A stretch of DNA of 64,000 nucleotides from Alphaproteobacteria bacterium (GTDB lineage: Bacteria; Pseudomonadota; Alphaproteobacteria; Micavibrionales; Micavibrionaceae): positions 1-64,000 of the forward strand of contig JADLAT010000006.1 of assembly GCA_020848095.1 (NCBI GenBank). Reading direction: 5' to 3'. Made by a program: the position numbers and the translations under genes. Under the pieces are notes generated by a model. That model was not told the origin of the DNA and did not search any database. It worked only from the letters and a program-made list of their open reading frames with translations. Within the stretch, counting starts at the first letter, position 1. Each line of letters opens with the position of its first letter. Below, one piece after another: positions 8,942 through 18,200 of the stretch.

Positions 8942-9574
8942 ATGAAGAAACAACATATTTTTGAATTTTTTGATCGCCTGCGCGCCGCCAACCCGGAGCC
9001 TGAAAGCGATCTTGAATGGACCAACGCCTACACCTTACTGGTGGCGGTTGTGCTTTCAGCGCAAGCTACGGATATTGGCGTAAACCGGGCGACCAAGGCC
9101 CTGTTTAAAATTGTCGATACGCCGGAAAAAATGCTGGCTCTGGGTCTGGAGGAATTACGGGAACACATTAAAACGATCGGCCTGTTTAACACCAAGGCTA
9201 AAAATGTAATCGCCCTGTCGGAGCGCCTCATAGCAGAACATAACTCCATAGTGCCGCAAGACCGGGATGCCTTGATGAAATTGCCCGGCGTAGGCCGAAA
9301 AACCGCCAATGTCGTTTTAAATGTGGTTTTTGCCCAGCCCACTATGGCGGTCGATACGCATATTTTTCGTGTTTCCAACCGCACCGGCCTTGCGCCCGGA
9401 AAAAATGTGGATGAGGTCGAACAAAATCTGCTGAAGGCCGTCCCCGCCGAATTTGCGCTGCATGCCCATCACTGGCTGATTTTGCATGGTCGCTATACCT
9501 GTAAGGCGCGCAAGCCCCTGTGCGGTCAATGTAGCGTCAGGGATCTATGCAGCTTTAAAGAAAAAACAGTGTGA
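8942..9574 (+). CDS. nth: Endonuclease III (DNA glycosylase/AP lyase)
   Basis: Removes oxidised pyrimidines and cleaves at AP sites. The helix-hairpin-helix LPGVGRKTA is at residues 113-121, with the catalytic Lys in that motif. The catalytic Asp is in VDTHIFR (about residue 138). The 4Fe-4S ligands follow C-x6-C-x2-C-x5-C at residues 188-204. At 210 residues it is standard length. No clear Shine-Dalgarno precedes the ATG. It is divergent from the AraC-Ogt gene and ends 7 bases before the convergent gene at 9582. Confidence 0.95.
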   Translation: MKKQHIFEFFDRLRAANPEPESDLEWTNAYTLLVAVVLSAQATDIGVNRATKALFKIVDTPEKMLALGLEELREHIKTIGLFNTKAKNVIALSERLIAEHNSIVPQDRDALMKLPGVGRKTANVVLNVVFAQPTMAVDTHIFRVSNRTGLAPGKNVDEVEQNLLKAVPAEFALHAHHWLILHGRYTCKARKPLCGQCSVRDLCSFKEKTV

Positions 9575-9581
9575 ACCGGAT

Positions 9582-10082
9582 TTAGTAGCTCTGCCTGTAG
9601 AAAGACTCTGGTCGGATGAAGTTCTTGCCGGAATGCGCACGGGCCAGATCACGAACGCAGCTTTCCTGCACATCCTCGTCCCGCACACCCTTCTCACGGG
9701 CACGAATTTCATAATGAACCACAGGAGCCTTCAACTCATTTTTCTGCTGGGTTGTATAATACAAATCAAGCACGCAGGACGCATTGCGGTATTGCCAGAC
9801 AACCGTTGGTGAATCGCGCCGGATCATTTCCGGCTCACTCAATACGGCCCGAATAAAATAACCCGGCTGATCGAGAAGGTTTTTGGAATCTGTGCTGATG
9901 GCCCGGCGCAAAGCGCGTCTGCGTTGTGGCGCAACGGAGGCGCCTTTTTCAATCTCATGGACAGAAAATGCAGACGTTGCCGCATGCGCCGCAATCACAT
10001 CGCCTTCAAAACCACGATTGACCAGAAAAATCCCGGTAACCAGCGCGCCCGCTATTAAAAAACTCAGAAAATCAGGTTTCAT
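9582..10082 (-). CDS. Exported hypothetical protein, 166 residues
   Basis: Unknown function. Residues 5-25 form a single N-terminal hydrophobic segment (signal peptide or anchor). The body has VVWQYRNASCVLDLYYTT (about residues 94-111), a WQYR...CVLDL pattern I associate with small exported alphaproteobacterial proteins of unknown role, and a second Cys in DVQESCVRDL, so a disulphide is possible. The region between (residues 45-60) is Arg-rich. It is transcribed toward nth. A separate terminator belonging to the upstream bactofilin gene lies before its start. Confidence 0.75.
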   Translation of the reverse strand: MKPDFLSFLIAGALVTGIFLVNRGFEGDVIAAHAATSAFSVHEIEKGASVAPQRRRALRRAISTDSKNLLDQPGYFIRAVLSEPEMIRRDSPTVVWQYRNASCVLDLYYTTQQKNELKAPVVHYEIRAREKGVRDEDVQESCVRDLARAHSGKNFIRPESFYRQSY

Positions 10083-10142
10083 TACATCTTACTCTAGTTG
10101 AACCGCTCACTAACATTCATCAGTGAGAAAAGTTTCATGGCT

Positions 10143-10178
10143 AAAAAAAAGGAACCAGACCTTTTAACGTCTGGCTCC
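10143..10178 (-). terminator. Rho-independent terminator after the bactofilin gene
   Basis: Read on the minus strand: a stem of about 10 bp (GGAGCCAGAC with GTCTGGTTCC, one wobble), a loop of about 7 bases, then a run of eight T. It lies about 50 bases beyond the bactofilin stop. Confidence 0.85.
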
Positions 10179-10229
10179 CAATCAAGCAAGGAAAAAGTTC
10201 ATTTCCCTTATATATCAAATATTTAAAGA

Positions 10230-11147
10230 CTACTCTGCCGCCACACTGGCCTTGCTGAACAGCTCACCTTCGCTGTTACTGGCATTGGCCGAAGCAGAAT
10301 TTGCGGAAGAAGATGCCGCACCGGAATTGGATGACGAGGCCGGTGAGGACGCATTGTCAGGCTTGGAATCCTTACCGGATTTTGCCTTATTCGCAGAAGG
10401 CTTTTTCGCCGCAGACGGCGAGGCCGACAAAGGCGTTACGCGCCCGTCAATAACCGCACCAGCTTCGATTTCAAGCTCCTTGTAAGAGATGGAACCGGTT
10501 ACGGTCCCTGTGGAGCTGATGGTCAGGCGACCCTGCACCGAGATATCACCCTCAAAACGTCCGGCGATATTGGCTTCACCAATTTCAACTGTACCGTAGA
10601 ACACGCCGCTCTCAGCAATATCCAAAACATTAGCACCCTTCAAGGCCGCCTCAACAGTACCTTCAACCAGAAGATAATCGCAAGACTCGATCTCGCCGGA
10701 AAGCGTTATGCCCGAACCAATCGTCAAGCGGCGGTCGGAAGATTGAGCGCCCATGCTCACACCATGCTCTGAAGACTGGTGAGGCTTCATGCCGTAACCA
10801 GGATAGGTTCCAGGATAAGCGTTAACACCAGCGCGAACAGGCGGCTGGCCCATGCGCTGATAGCCGCTCATGGGAAGATCGCGCTCTTCCGTTGCAGCAG
10901 CATTTTGTTCATTTTGCTGATTGTCTTGCTCGCTCATAGTCTGGCTATCCTTTGTTTCGGGTTGTTTTACGGGTTGTTGCTGTTTTTGTGTTTGCGATTC
11001 GCTATTCGCCCGAACAACAGCAGGTTGATTATTCTGCATGGATCGGAGCGGCGTAGCGTCACCTCTGGCTTCCGGGCGGGCCACTGCGGGGCTGCCGGTC
11101 TCCATGGATTGCTGGTCCTGTCCTTCTGATTTTACACGGTGAAACAT
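10230..11147 (-). CDS. Bactofilin (polymer-forming cytoskeletal protein)
   Basis: Bactofilins self-assemble without nucleotide into filaments that organise cell shape or envelope enzymes. The right-handed beta-helix core lies at about residues 138-235 and shows the usual short repeats (LTIGSGITLSGEI, GTVEAALKG, GTVEIGEANIAGRFEGDI, GSISYKELEIEAGAVIDG). Flanks are long and disordered: about 135 Gln/Pro/Asn-rich residues before and 70 Ser/Ala/Asn-rich residues after the core. The tails are longer than usual for this family. The start ATG has no strong Shine-Dalgarno; in-frame internal Met codons (for example MSEQDNQQNE, about residue 69) are alternatives. A terminator closes the gene. Confidence 0.9.
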   Translation of the reverse strand: MFHRVKSEGQDQQSMETGSPAVARPEARGDATPLRSMQNNQPAVVRANSESQTQKQQQPVKQPETKDSQTMSEQDNQQNEQNAAATEERDLPMSGYQRMGQPPVRAGVNAYPGTYPGYGMKPHQSSEHGVSMGAQSSDRRLTIGSGITLSGEIESCDYLLVEGTVEAALKGANVLDIAESGVFYGTVEIGEANIAGRFEGDISVQGRLTISSTGTVTGSISYKELEIEAGAVIDGRVTPLSASPSAAKKPSANKAKSGKDSKPDNASSPASSSNSGAASSSANSASANASNSEGELFSKASVAAE

Positions 11148-11349
11148 TTTGCGCGCACCTTTCGCTTGATGATCTTAAATGACGTTGAACGACCACGAGG
11201 GCACCACACCCGAACGATCGCCTTATATTCCCAGTGAATACGCGGACGGTAGCATGACATTTCAGACCCTGCAATACCTCTTTCCATACTTTCTTCCAAT
11301 GTTTTGAATCTGTTTAAATATTTCAAAACTTCTCATGTAAAACATTAAA

Positions 11350-11368
11350 AGAAGGGCTTGCGCCTTCT
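11350..11368 (-). terminator. Probable terminator after uvrC
   Basis: On the minus strand AGAAGG and CCTTCT form a 6-bp stem around a 7-base loop, followed by TTTTAAT, about 20 bases past the uvrC stop. The rest of 11148-11385 shows no gene. Confidence 0.55.
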
Positions 11369-11385
11369 GTAAAAAACAACCGAGT

Positions 11386-13302
11386 CTATCGAAAATAATC
11401 GTAGATTTTCCGGGCAACGGTTTTTGAAATTCCGGCCACACCCAACAGATCCTCAAAACCGGCTTCAGCCACCGCTTTTGCGGAGCCAAAATGCAACAAA
11501 AGCGCCCGCTTGCGCGCCGCGCCGATTCCCGCAATTTCATCCAGCGGTGACGCGCTTATCTGCTGCTTACGTCGCGCCCTGTGCGAGCCGATTGCAAAGC
11601 GGTGCGCCTCATCCCGCAACCTCTGCAGATAATATAACACCGGGTCATCCACCGGCAGCTCAAAGGGCGCACACCCCTCCATAAAGAAACGCTCCCGCCC
11701 GGCATTGCGGTCCTCCCCCTTTGCGATCGCGACAAGACACACACGATCGAGAATACCCATCTCCTCCAGCGCCGAGCGGCAGACATTAAACTGCCCCTGC
11801 CCGCCATCAATCAACAAAAGATCCGGCCAATCTTCAGAAGGCGTCCCCCCGTCAGAATCGTCCTCCGGCGCGGGCGTTTCAGAGCCCGCTGTACATTTTC
11901 GGAATCGCCGCTCCATCACCTCGCGCATCATACCGTAATCATCCGCCGCGCCGGCGGTGCGAATATTAAACTTGCGGTAAGCACTTTTCCTAAACCCCTC
12001 CGGCCCCGCCACAACCATAGCCCCAACCATATTCGTGCCCGAAATATGACTGTTATCGTAAATTTCTATCCGGCAGGGAGAATCAGGCAAACCAAAAAGC
12101 TGCGCGACCCTCTCCAGCAACCGCGCATCCCCGGCCTTCTCATTCAAATGCCGCTCGAGCGCGCCCTTGGCATTGCGAAGCGCAAAATCAATCATCCGGC
12201 GGCGATCCCCCCGCTGGGGCGTTTCGATCCGCACGCGGGCCGAACCCTTAACCGAAAGCGCCTCCGCCAGAAGCGAACGCTCCGGCACATCCTGACTTAG
12301 GATAATCTCCCGCGGCGGCACTTTATTCTCATAGAACTGGGCAATAAAGGGCCCCAGAATATCCTCCGGCGCCTCCGCCGGATCATGACGCGGAAAATAG
12401 GCCCGATTACCGAAATTTGCGCCCGCCCGAAAAAAGAAAACCTGAATACAGGCCTGCCCGCGCTCCAGTGCAATCGCAAACACATCACAATCCCCGGTGT
12501 TTTGAAAATGGATCTCCTGATGCGCCTGCACCGTGGCCAGCGCCTTTAAACGATCACGCAGCAAGGCGGCCTTTTCAAAATCCAGCGCATCACTCGCCAC
12601 CTGCATCTGCGCCGCCAGCCGGTCCTGCACCGCCCGGCTTTCCCCGGTCAGAAACATCTTGGCCTGATGCACCTGCTCCGCGTATTCCGCCTTGTCCACC
12701 AAACCGACACACGGCCCGGTACAACGCTTGATATGATATTGAAGACAAGGCCGCGTCCGGTTCGCAAAGACGTTATCGCTGCAATTGCGCAATAAAAAGG
12801 CGCGCTGGAGAATGCCGGTAGTATGATTTACACTACCCGCCCCGGCAAACGGCCCAAAATACGCGCCCTTGCGCGTTTTCGCCCCACGATGCTTGACCAC
12901 CTGCGGGAAATCATGATCCGCCGTCAAAAGAATATAAGGAAAGGATTTATCATCCCGCAACAGCACATTAAATTTCGGCTTCAACTTCTTGATAAGATTG
13001 GCCTCTAGCAACAAAGCCTCAACATCCGTTGCCGTTTGTATAAACTCCATCGACCGCGTCAACGCAATCATCCGCTGCAACCTGTAGGGCAAGCGCTCCG
13101 GATTTGTATAGGACACAACCCGCTTTCTGAGCGATTTCGCCTTCCCCACATACAGCGCGTCACCACGCTCGGAAAGCATACGGTAAACCCCCGGCGTATC
13201 GGGCAAACGCGAGACATAATCCCGCACAACAGCCACGCCGGTACGGATAGCACTCTCCAGCCCACCCTCCGGCGGCAAATTATCTTGCGGCAAATCACTC
13301 AT
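11386..13302 (-). CDS. uvrC: Excinuclease ABC subunit C
   Basis: Makes both incisions in nucleotide excision repair with UvrA and UvrB. An N-terminal GIY-YIG nuclease domain carries LPDTPGVYRML and DALYVGKAKSLRKRV. The UVR motif lies near ASDALDFEKAALLRDRLKAL, the C-terminal RNase H-like nuclease domain includes RIEIYDNSHISG and DLLLIDGGQGQ, and terminal helix-hairpin-helix motifs include LDEIAGIGAARKRALLLHFG. The start at 13302 (638 residues) gives the usual N-terminus; an extension to 13383 is in frame but unlike the family. No strong Shine-Dalgarno is visible at either. Confidence 0.95.
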   Translation of the reverse strand: MSDLPQDNLPPEGGLESAIRTGVAVVRDYVSRLPDTPGVYRMLSERGDALYVGKAKSLRKRVVSYTNPERLPYRLQRMIALTRSMEFIQTATDVEALLLEANLIKKLKPKFNVLLRDDKSFPYILLTADHDFPQVVKHRGAKTRKGAYFGPFAGAGSVNHTTGILQRAFLLRNCSDNVFANRTRPCLQYHIKRCTGPCVGLVDKAEYAEQVHQAKMFLTGESRAVQDRLAAQMQVASDALDFEKAALLRDRLKALATVQAHQEIHFQNTGDCDVFAIALERGQACIQVFFFRAGANFGNRAYFPRHDPAEAPEDILGPFIAQFYENKVPPREIILSQDVPERSLLAEALSVKGSARVRIETPQRGDRRRMIDFALRNAKGALERHLNEKAGDARLLERVAQLFGLPDSPCRIEIYDNSHISGTNMVGAMVVAGPEGFRKSAYRKFNIRTAGAADDYGMMREVMERRFRKCTAGSETPAPEDDSDGGTPSEDWPDLLLIDGGQGQFNVCRSALEEMGILDRVCLVAIAKGEDRNAGRERFFMEGCAPFELPVDDPVLYYLQRLRDEAHRFAIGSHRARRKQQISASPLDEIAGIGAARKRALLLHFGSAKAVAEAGFEDLLGVAGISKTVARKIYDYFR

Positions 13303-13464
13303 AACATAAGGAATGTAGGCCCTTGCCTGCCCGCACTCAATGCACCACCAAAAAAATTCTTGACAAAATCGCAATTTTATCAACTATTGGTTGAAACATT
13401 TAATGTGAAACACTCCGGGGGAAACGGAAATTCACAAAAAACAAAATAACAACAAGGGGAAAAT

Positions 13465-14094
13465 ATGACACAATATCAACTGCGTTCCACACAAAACAAC
13501 TCTTTGATCTTTGAAGGAAATTTCACATCTTTTCGCGCCTGTCTGGAACACGCAGTAAACCTTAGATTGAATCTTGAGCATATCGACCTTAGCCATAAAA
13601 ACCTCAGCAACGCCCATCTTGACGAAGCCCTGCTGCGCGGCGCAAATTTCACCGGCACAAATCTAAGCGGCGCTAATCTTTCGGATTCCCAGCTCAGCGG
13701 CGCCTGCTTCGATAGCGCAGCCCTGTATAACACCTGTCTGGCGCTCTCCGATCTGGAAGGGTGCAATTTTGAAAACGCCAGCTTCGGCGCAACCGATATT
13801 CACGGCACAATTCTAGATCATGCCCGTTTTTCAACGCTCTCCTGCTTCTCGCTTGATTTCACCAGAGCGCGCCAGATGGGCGGCTGCCACTTCGTCAATC
13901 CCGATGGCCGTATCTGCCGCATGTCGCGCCCACCAATCGTTATTCGCGGGCTGGGGCGGGAGCCGCTCGTCCTGATGGATGAGGACATCAAGGCCGGACA
14001 TAATTTGCTGGACCGGACAAGGCTGGAGCGGATCGGGCGCAAACTCACCATGCGGGCGCTGAAACAGCGCCTCGGGACGACGGGCGCGGCCTAA
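13465..14094 (+). CDS. Pentapeptide-repeat protein
   Basis: Residues about 48-125 are pentapeptide repeats of the A(D/N)LxG type (for example GANFTGTNLSGANLSDSQL) that fold as a right-handed square beta-helix. Residues 1-45 and 140-209 lie outside the repeats; the C-terminal part is basic and Arg-rich. Some family members mimic DNA and protect gyrase, but nothing here shows that role. AAGGGG precedes the ATG. The gene stands alone between the divergent uvrC and the tRNA-Leu gene. Confidence 0.85.
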   Translation: MTQYQLRSTQNNSLIFEGNFTSFRACLEHAVNLRLNLEHIDLSHKNLSNAHLDEALLRGANFTGTNLSGANLSDSQLSGACFDSAALYNTCLALSDLEGCNFENASFGATDIHGTILDHARFSTLSCFSLDFTRARQMGGCHFVNPDGRICRMSRPPIVIRGLGREPLVLMDEDIKAGHNLLDRTRLERIGRKLTMRALKQRLGTTGAA

Positions 14095-14251
14095 ATAACC
14101 TAAGGGGCATAAGAAGCGCCGCTCATTTTCAAAAACGCGCGCCGCCGCGGCGATTACGGTCGATAAATCCCGGGGAAAGCTGGAAAAATAATCGGGTCAG
14201 CCTCATATCGCTTGAAGATTCAGAAACTTCCCCGTATGAAGGAGGGAATAA

Positions 14252-14337
14252 GGCCCCGTGGCGGAATGGTAGACGCTGCAGACTTAAAATCTGTTGTCCG
14301 TATGGGCGTGCCGGTTCGAGTCCGGCCGGGGCCACCA
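14252..14337 (+). tRNA. tRNA-Leu (anticodon UAA)
   Basis: 86 bases including an encoded CCA. The acceptor stem GGCCCCG pairs with CGGGGCC. The anticodon loop CTTAAAA gives UAA. The long variable arm is as expected for Leu, and the T loop is TTCGAGT. A second, incomplete copy of the 3' half lies 680 bases downstream (15017-15071). Confidence 0.96.
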
Positions 14338-14359
14338 AATTTTCCCAAAGAGCTATAAA

Positions 14360-14956
14360 ATGGGCTTGATGATACACTCCCTGGATAATATTCCAGAATC
14401 CGCAAGAAGAGATTACTTCATTTATCTGCTCGATTATGGATGGGACGAACCCATAAGTGATGCATTACGGCGTAACTTTGACCATATGGCTCATCAGTCA
14501 GCCAACAATAAAGCTGTTATTATAAAAGGCACGGTTGGTGAGCATTTCCGAAATGAAGTTTTCTCATGGCATAAAATTAACGGATTAAATGCAGAGGACA
14601 TTCTCCCCGCACTTTTAATTTCCAATAATCACCCATTATATTTTCGTGACCATGAGCACGGAGAACAGTGGGGCGGTAGATTACTAAACGAAAGTACGGA
14701 AAGTGATATGAAGTTAATAATCATACCGTTCAGGAAATTTTGCAAAACAAAGACTGAAGTTGTCAAACTTATCCAAGAAGTGTTCAAAGATATAAAAGAA
14801 GAAAAAGAGTTAGCTAGTTTTTCTATTGCTAAAAAAATGAAAGCCGGTCACGGACATGCAATAGCAGACGCTTTAATTTTAGAGCCCAATATTGCAGGGA
14901 TAGGTGTAAACTTAAAAAAGCTCGTGGAAAGTTTTATTAACAAGAAGCCTGCGTAA
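14360..14956 (+). CDS. Hypothetical protein in a tRNA-Leu islet
   Basis: I do not recognise it. It encodes 198 residues from ATG 14360; ATG 14369 is an alternative, and the open frame running upstream enters the tRNA and cannot be used. The protein is soluble with no signal peptide. Visible segments are PESARRDYFIYLLDYGWDEP near residue 14, a His-rich stretch HPLYFRDHEHGEQWGG (about 96-111), an acidic/Lys helix KLIQEVFKDIKEEKEL, and a Gly/His segment KAGHGHAIADAL. Base composition is clearly more AT-rich than the flanking genes. It is the only intact gene between a tRNA and a tRNA fragment, which suggests horizontal acquisition. Function unknown. Confidence 0.75.
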   Translation: MGLMIHSLDNIPESARRDYFIYLLDYGWDEPISDALRRNFDHMAHQSANNKAVIIKGTVGEHFRNEVFSWHKINGLNAEDILPALLISNNHPLYFRDHEHGEQWGGRLLNESTESDMKLIIIPFRKFCKTKTEVVKLIQEVFKDIKEEKELASFSIAKKMKAGHGHAIADALILEPNIAGIGVNLKKLVESFINKKPA

Positions 14957-15016
14957 ACTTCGATTCGCCTGCAACACAACTTGTGACCTAAAGCCGCCTA
15001 TGCAACACGATTATAA

Positions 15017-15071
15017 CCTAAAATCTGTTGTTCGTAAGAGCGTGCGGGTTCAAGTCCCGCCGAGCCCACCA
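15017..15071 (+). repeat. Partial tRNA-Leu 3' half (attachment-site-like duplication)
   Basis: This 55-base segment aligns without gaps to bases 14283-14337 of the intact tRNA-Leu, from the anticodon loop to CCA, with 46 of 55 identical by my count. No matching 5' half precedes it. One pair of differences in the T stem (C to G and G to C) is compensatory, so it descends from a working tRNA-Leu variant and is not a random copy. It probably marks the right end of a small integrated element. Confidence 0.75.
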
Positions 15072-15099
15072 ATTTTAAGAATTAGTGCCTTCTGATATG

Positions 15100-15258
15100 A
15101 TGCCGCTTACAATTCCGAAGCCAGAAATCTCCAAAACAGCTAAAAAGGCTAAAAAATAGAGCAAATGTCATGAAGATATTCATGCTCTGGAAAAACAGCT
15201 TTTCACAAACCTCAAAAAGAAATTACGAGCTGATTTTTTATCCGCTACAGTGCCTTAA
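15100..15258 (+). pseudogene. Possible small gene interrupted by an in-frame TAG
   Basis: From ATG 15100 the frame reads 19 residues (MPLTIPKPEISKTAKKAKK), hits TAG at 15157 and then continues open for about 32 codons (SKCHEDIHALEKQ and onwards) to TAA at 15256-15258. The two halves share one frame and a Lys-rich composition, so a decayed small gene is possible, but this could be chance. The rest of 14957-15254 holds only the tRNA fragment. Confidence 0.2.
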
Positions 15259-18200
15259 ATAATTAAATTCCCGCTTGCGACTAATGCCTGTAATTCAGCT
15301 TCAGTGGCCGTTGCCCCCGCCGTAATATTGGTTACGCCGGAGAGTTGCGCGATTTGCACAAAACCATCGCCCCCACCATTCACATCTATAGCAAGAAAAC
15401 TATTTGAGCCGCTCTCAGTCACGCGCACAAAGTCAGAAAGCGCATCACTCAGGGGATTATATAGATCCAAAATGTTAGAAATCTCCAGTCTGTCACCTTC
15501 GGATATTTTAAAATCAGCGATTTGATCACTTGAACCAAAAGCGGTCGACTTCAAGAAAACAAAGGTATCACTGCCGGAGCCACCACTAAGATAATCTGTT
15601 CCCGCTGCACCATACAAACGGTCATTCCCCGCATCGCCATAGAGATAATCATCCCCCGCGCCACCATAAACCTTATCGTTTCCATCCCTACCATAGATCG
15701 TATCATTACCGCCTCGCCCATCAATGCTATCGGCATAGGGGGAACCGTAAATCTGATGCCCATCATCTGTATCCGTCAGCGGCAACCCTGCCGCCAGATT
15801 CCAGATGGTGCCATTATCAAAAACGATCTTCTCAATCGGAGAAACGTAAGCGCTGAGCATAAAATCATAGGCTCCATATATTTTAATTTGATCAGCCGCA
15901 GAATATTGAATTGTAAGACTTCCAGTATTATCCGCCCACATGCGGACATCCCCCGGTAAAATCCCGCCCGTCAGCTTGATCGTATCCACGCCCTCACCAA
16001 AGCTTTCGGCAATAATGTCAGGAGAGCCCGCAACCGCGCTGTCGCCAGCTTTAAACACATAGGTATCATCGCCAAGGCCACCAATGAGATAATCATATCC
16101 TTTGCCGCCGTTTAGCGTATCGTTTCCATCGCCTCCATTAAGTGTATCGTTTCCATCGCCGCCATTGAGTGTGTCGTTTCCAGCATAGCCATACAGACTG
16201 TCATTACCTGCGCCACCATTGAGTGTATCTCTTCCGCCATGGCCACGAAAAGTATCAGCAGCAGCCGTACCATTCTGGGTAAAAACCGTACTGGTTAAAT
16301 TCGTGCTTTGCCCATCAGAAAATTGGAGCATTTCCACCATAGAATCCGGCTGAGAATAAGAAAAATGATTCTGCACTACAGCCGTGAGAGTGCCATCGAA
16401 AGAAATATCCAGATTATAGCCATTTTTGACCATGGTCATGGCAGCCTTGGTTGAACCCGCGCCGAATATAATTTTATCCGTTCCAGCGCTATCCACAATA
16501 GTATCAACGCCACTTGCCAGTGCGACCTTGTACGTATCGTTCCCTTCACCACCATCGAGACGATCAATTCCCGCGCCGCCATCAAGCGTATCATTCCCTG
16601 CAAAACCATACAGCGTATCGTTTCCGGCCAAGCCATTGATCGTATCGGCATTTTTACCGCCATAACCAATACCATAAAGCGTGTCATTTCCACTTGTACC
16701 GTTAATGACGGGATAAACAACGTTCAGCAGATTAAGAGTTGTGCCGTTAGCAAATTTCAACGTCTCGAAAGACGGATTTCCCTGAAACTGATTAAATAAC
16801 GTAAAAGATTTCACACCATTAAGCAGGACGTCCACATCATAGTGATTCCCCGGTGCGCGCAGAAAACTTACATTAGCAGCTGTGATCGCGGGATCGGCGA
16901 TCTTGATAGTATCGGTTCCAGCGCTGTCATAGTATTTATCAAACCCACCATCATAAATGATCGTATCGTTTCCATCACCGCTATAGATCGTATCATCCCC
17001 TTCACCGCCACTCAGAATATCGTCACCTTTTTCGCCATAAATCGTATCGCCGCCCGCACCATAAGACGTACCATATAAAATATCATTCCCACTTGTTCCA
17101 TTGACCACGTGGCTGTAAGTCATCAGATTAATGGTGGTTCCATCACCAAGCTTGAGGGTTTCAATAGAGTTCCTATCGGTAAATTGATCTTCTATTAACA
17201 AGCGGCGCACACCATCCGATTCAATGGCCAGATCATAGCGGCCAACCCGCACCAAATTAACATTGCCACTCTTATACGCCGTGCCCATGCTGATTATATC
17301 GGCCGTTCCGCTTAAATCCCTGATCGTATCCAATCCTCGCCCCGTTCCGGAGCCATAGATGTACCTGTCATCACCATTTCCGCCCTCCAGCCGGTCATCA
17401 CCCAAACCCCCATCAAGCGTATCATTGCCTTCATCCCCAAAAAGGATATCGTTCCCCTTAAGCCCATAGAGTTTATCGTTGCCGCTCTTACCATAAATCA
17501 CATCATCCAGCAGCAAGGGTCTATCCAGACCATTTAGAATATCGTCCACTGCCGTACCAATCACATCCTTAAATTGCGTCAGATCAATAAACGTCCCATC
17601 AGCAAAGGCAAGTTTTTCTACCATATACTGATCGTGACTAAAGTGATTGCTTACCTTTACGGCATTATATCCTTTCAAAAAAATGTCAAGACTGCCGAGG
17701 TTTTCATTCCGCCGGAACGAAGCATCTGCCGCACTCATCGTACGATCAACATAGATCGTATCCATTCCGCCAATGTCATCGATGCGGTCAAAACCGCTCT
17801 CATAAAAATAGGCATCATCGCCATATTCACCGACAAGAATATCGTCTCCGGCCTGTCCATAAAGCCGATCATCTCCAGAACCACCAATCAGCGTATCATT
17901 CCCGTCCCTGCCGAATATGATGTCATCTCCATTCTTTCCATATATTACATCCCTATGGATACTTCCCCATAGAACATTGGCAAAATCGTCGCCAGAGATA
18001 TCTGTGCTTGAATTAGCTCCGCGCAACAAAACCTCAAAAGTTAGGCCAGGGAGGGCGCTGTCCTCCACGAGGCTGTTTACGGCATCTTTTTCTACCGTGG
18101 ATAGCGTCGATAAATCTCGCACCGTATTCATTATTTCAAGTATATAATTCCAGCTAGACAAATATACATCTGCCTCCAGATCCCCTGCATAAACTGGCCT

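Noticed and set aside
15550..18000. Regularly spaced DNA repeats that could resemble a CRISPR array
   Set aside because: They are the nonapeptide-coding repeats of the RTX gene, in frame, with no unique spacers of constant length.
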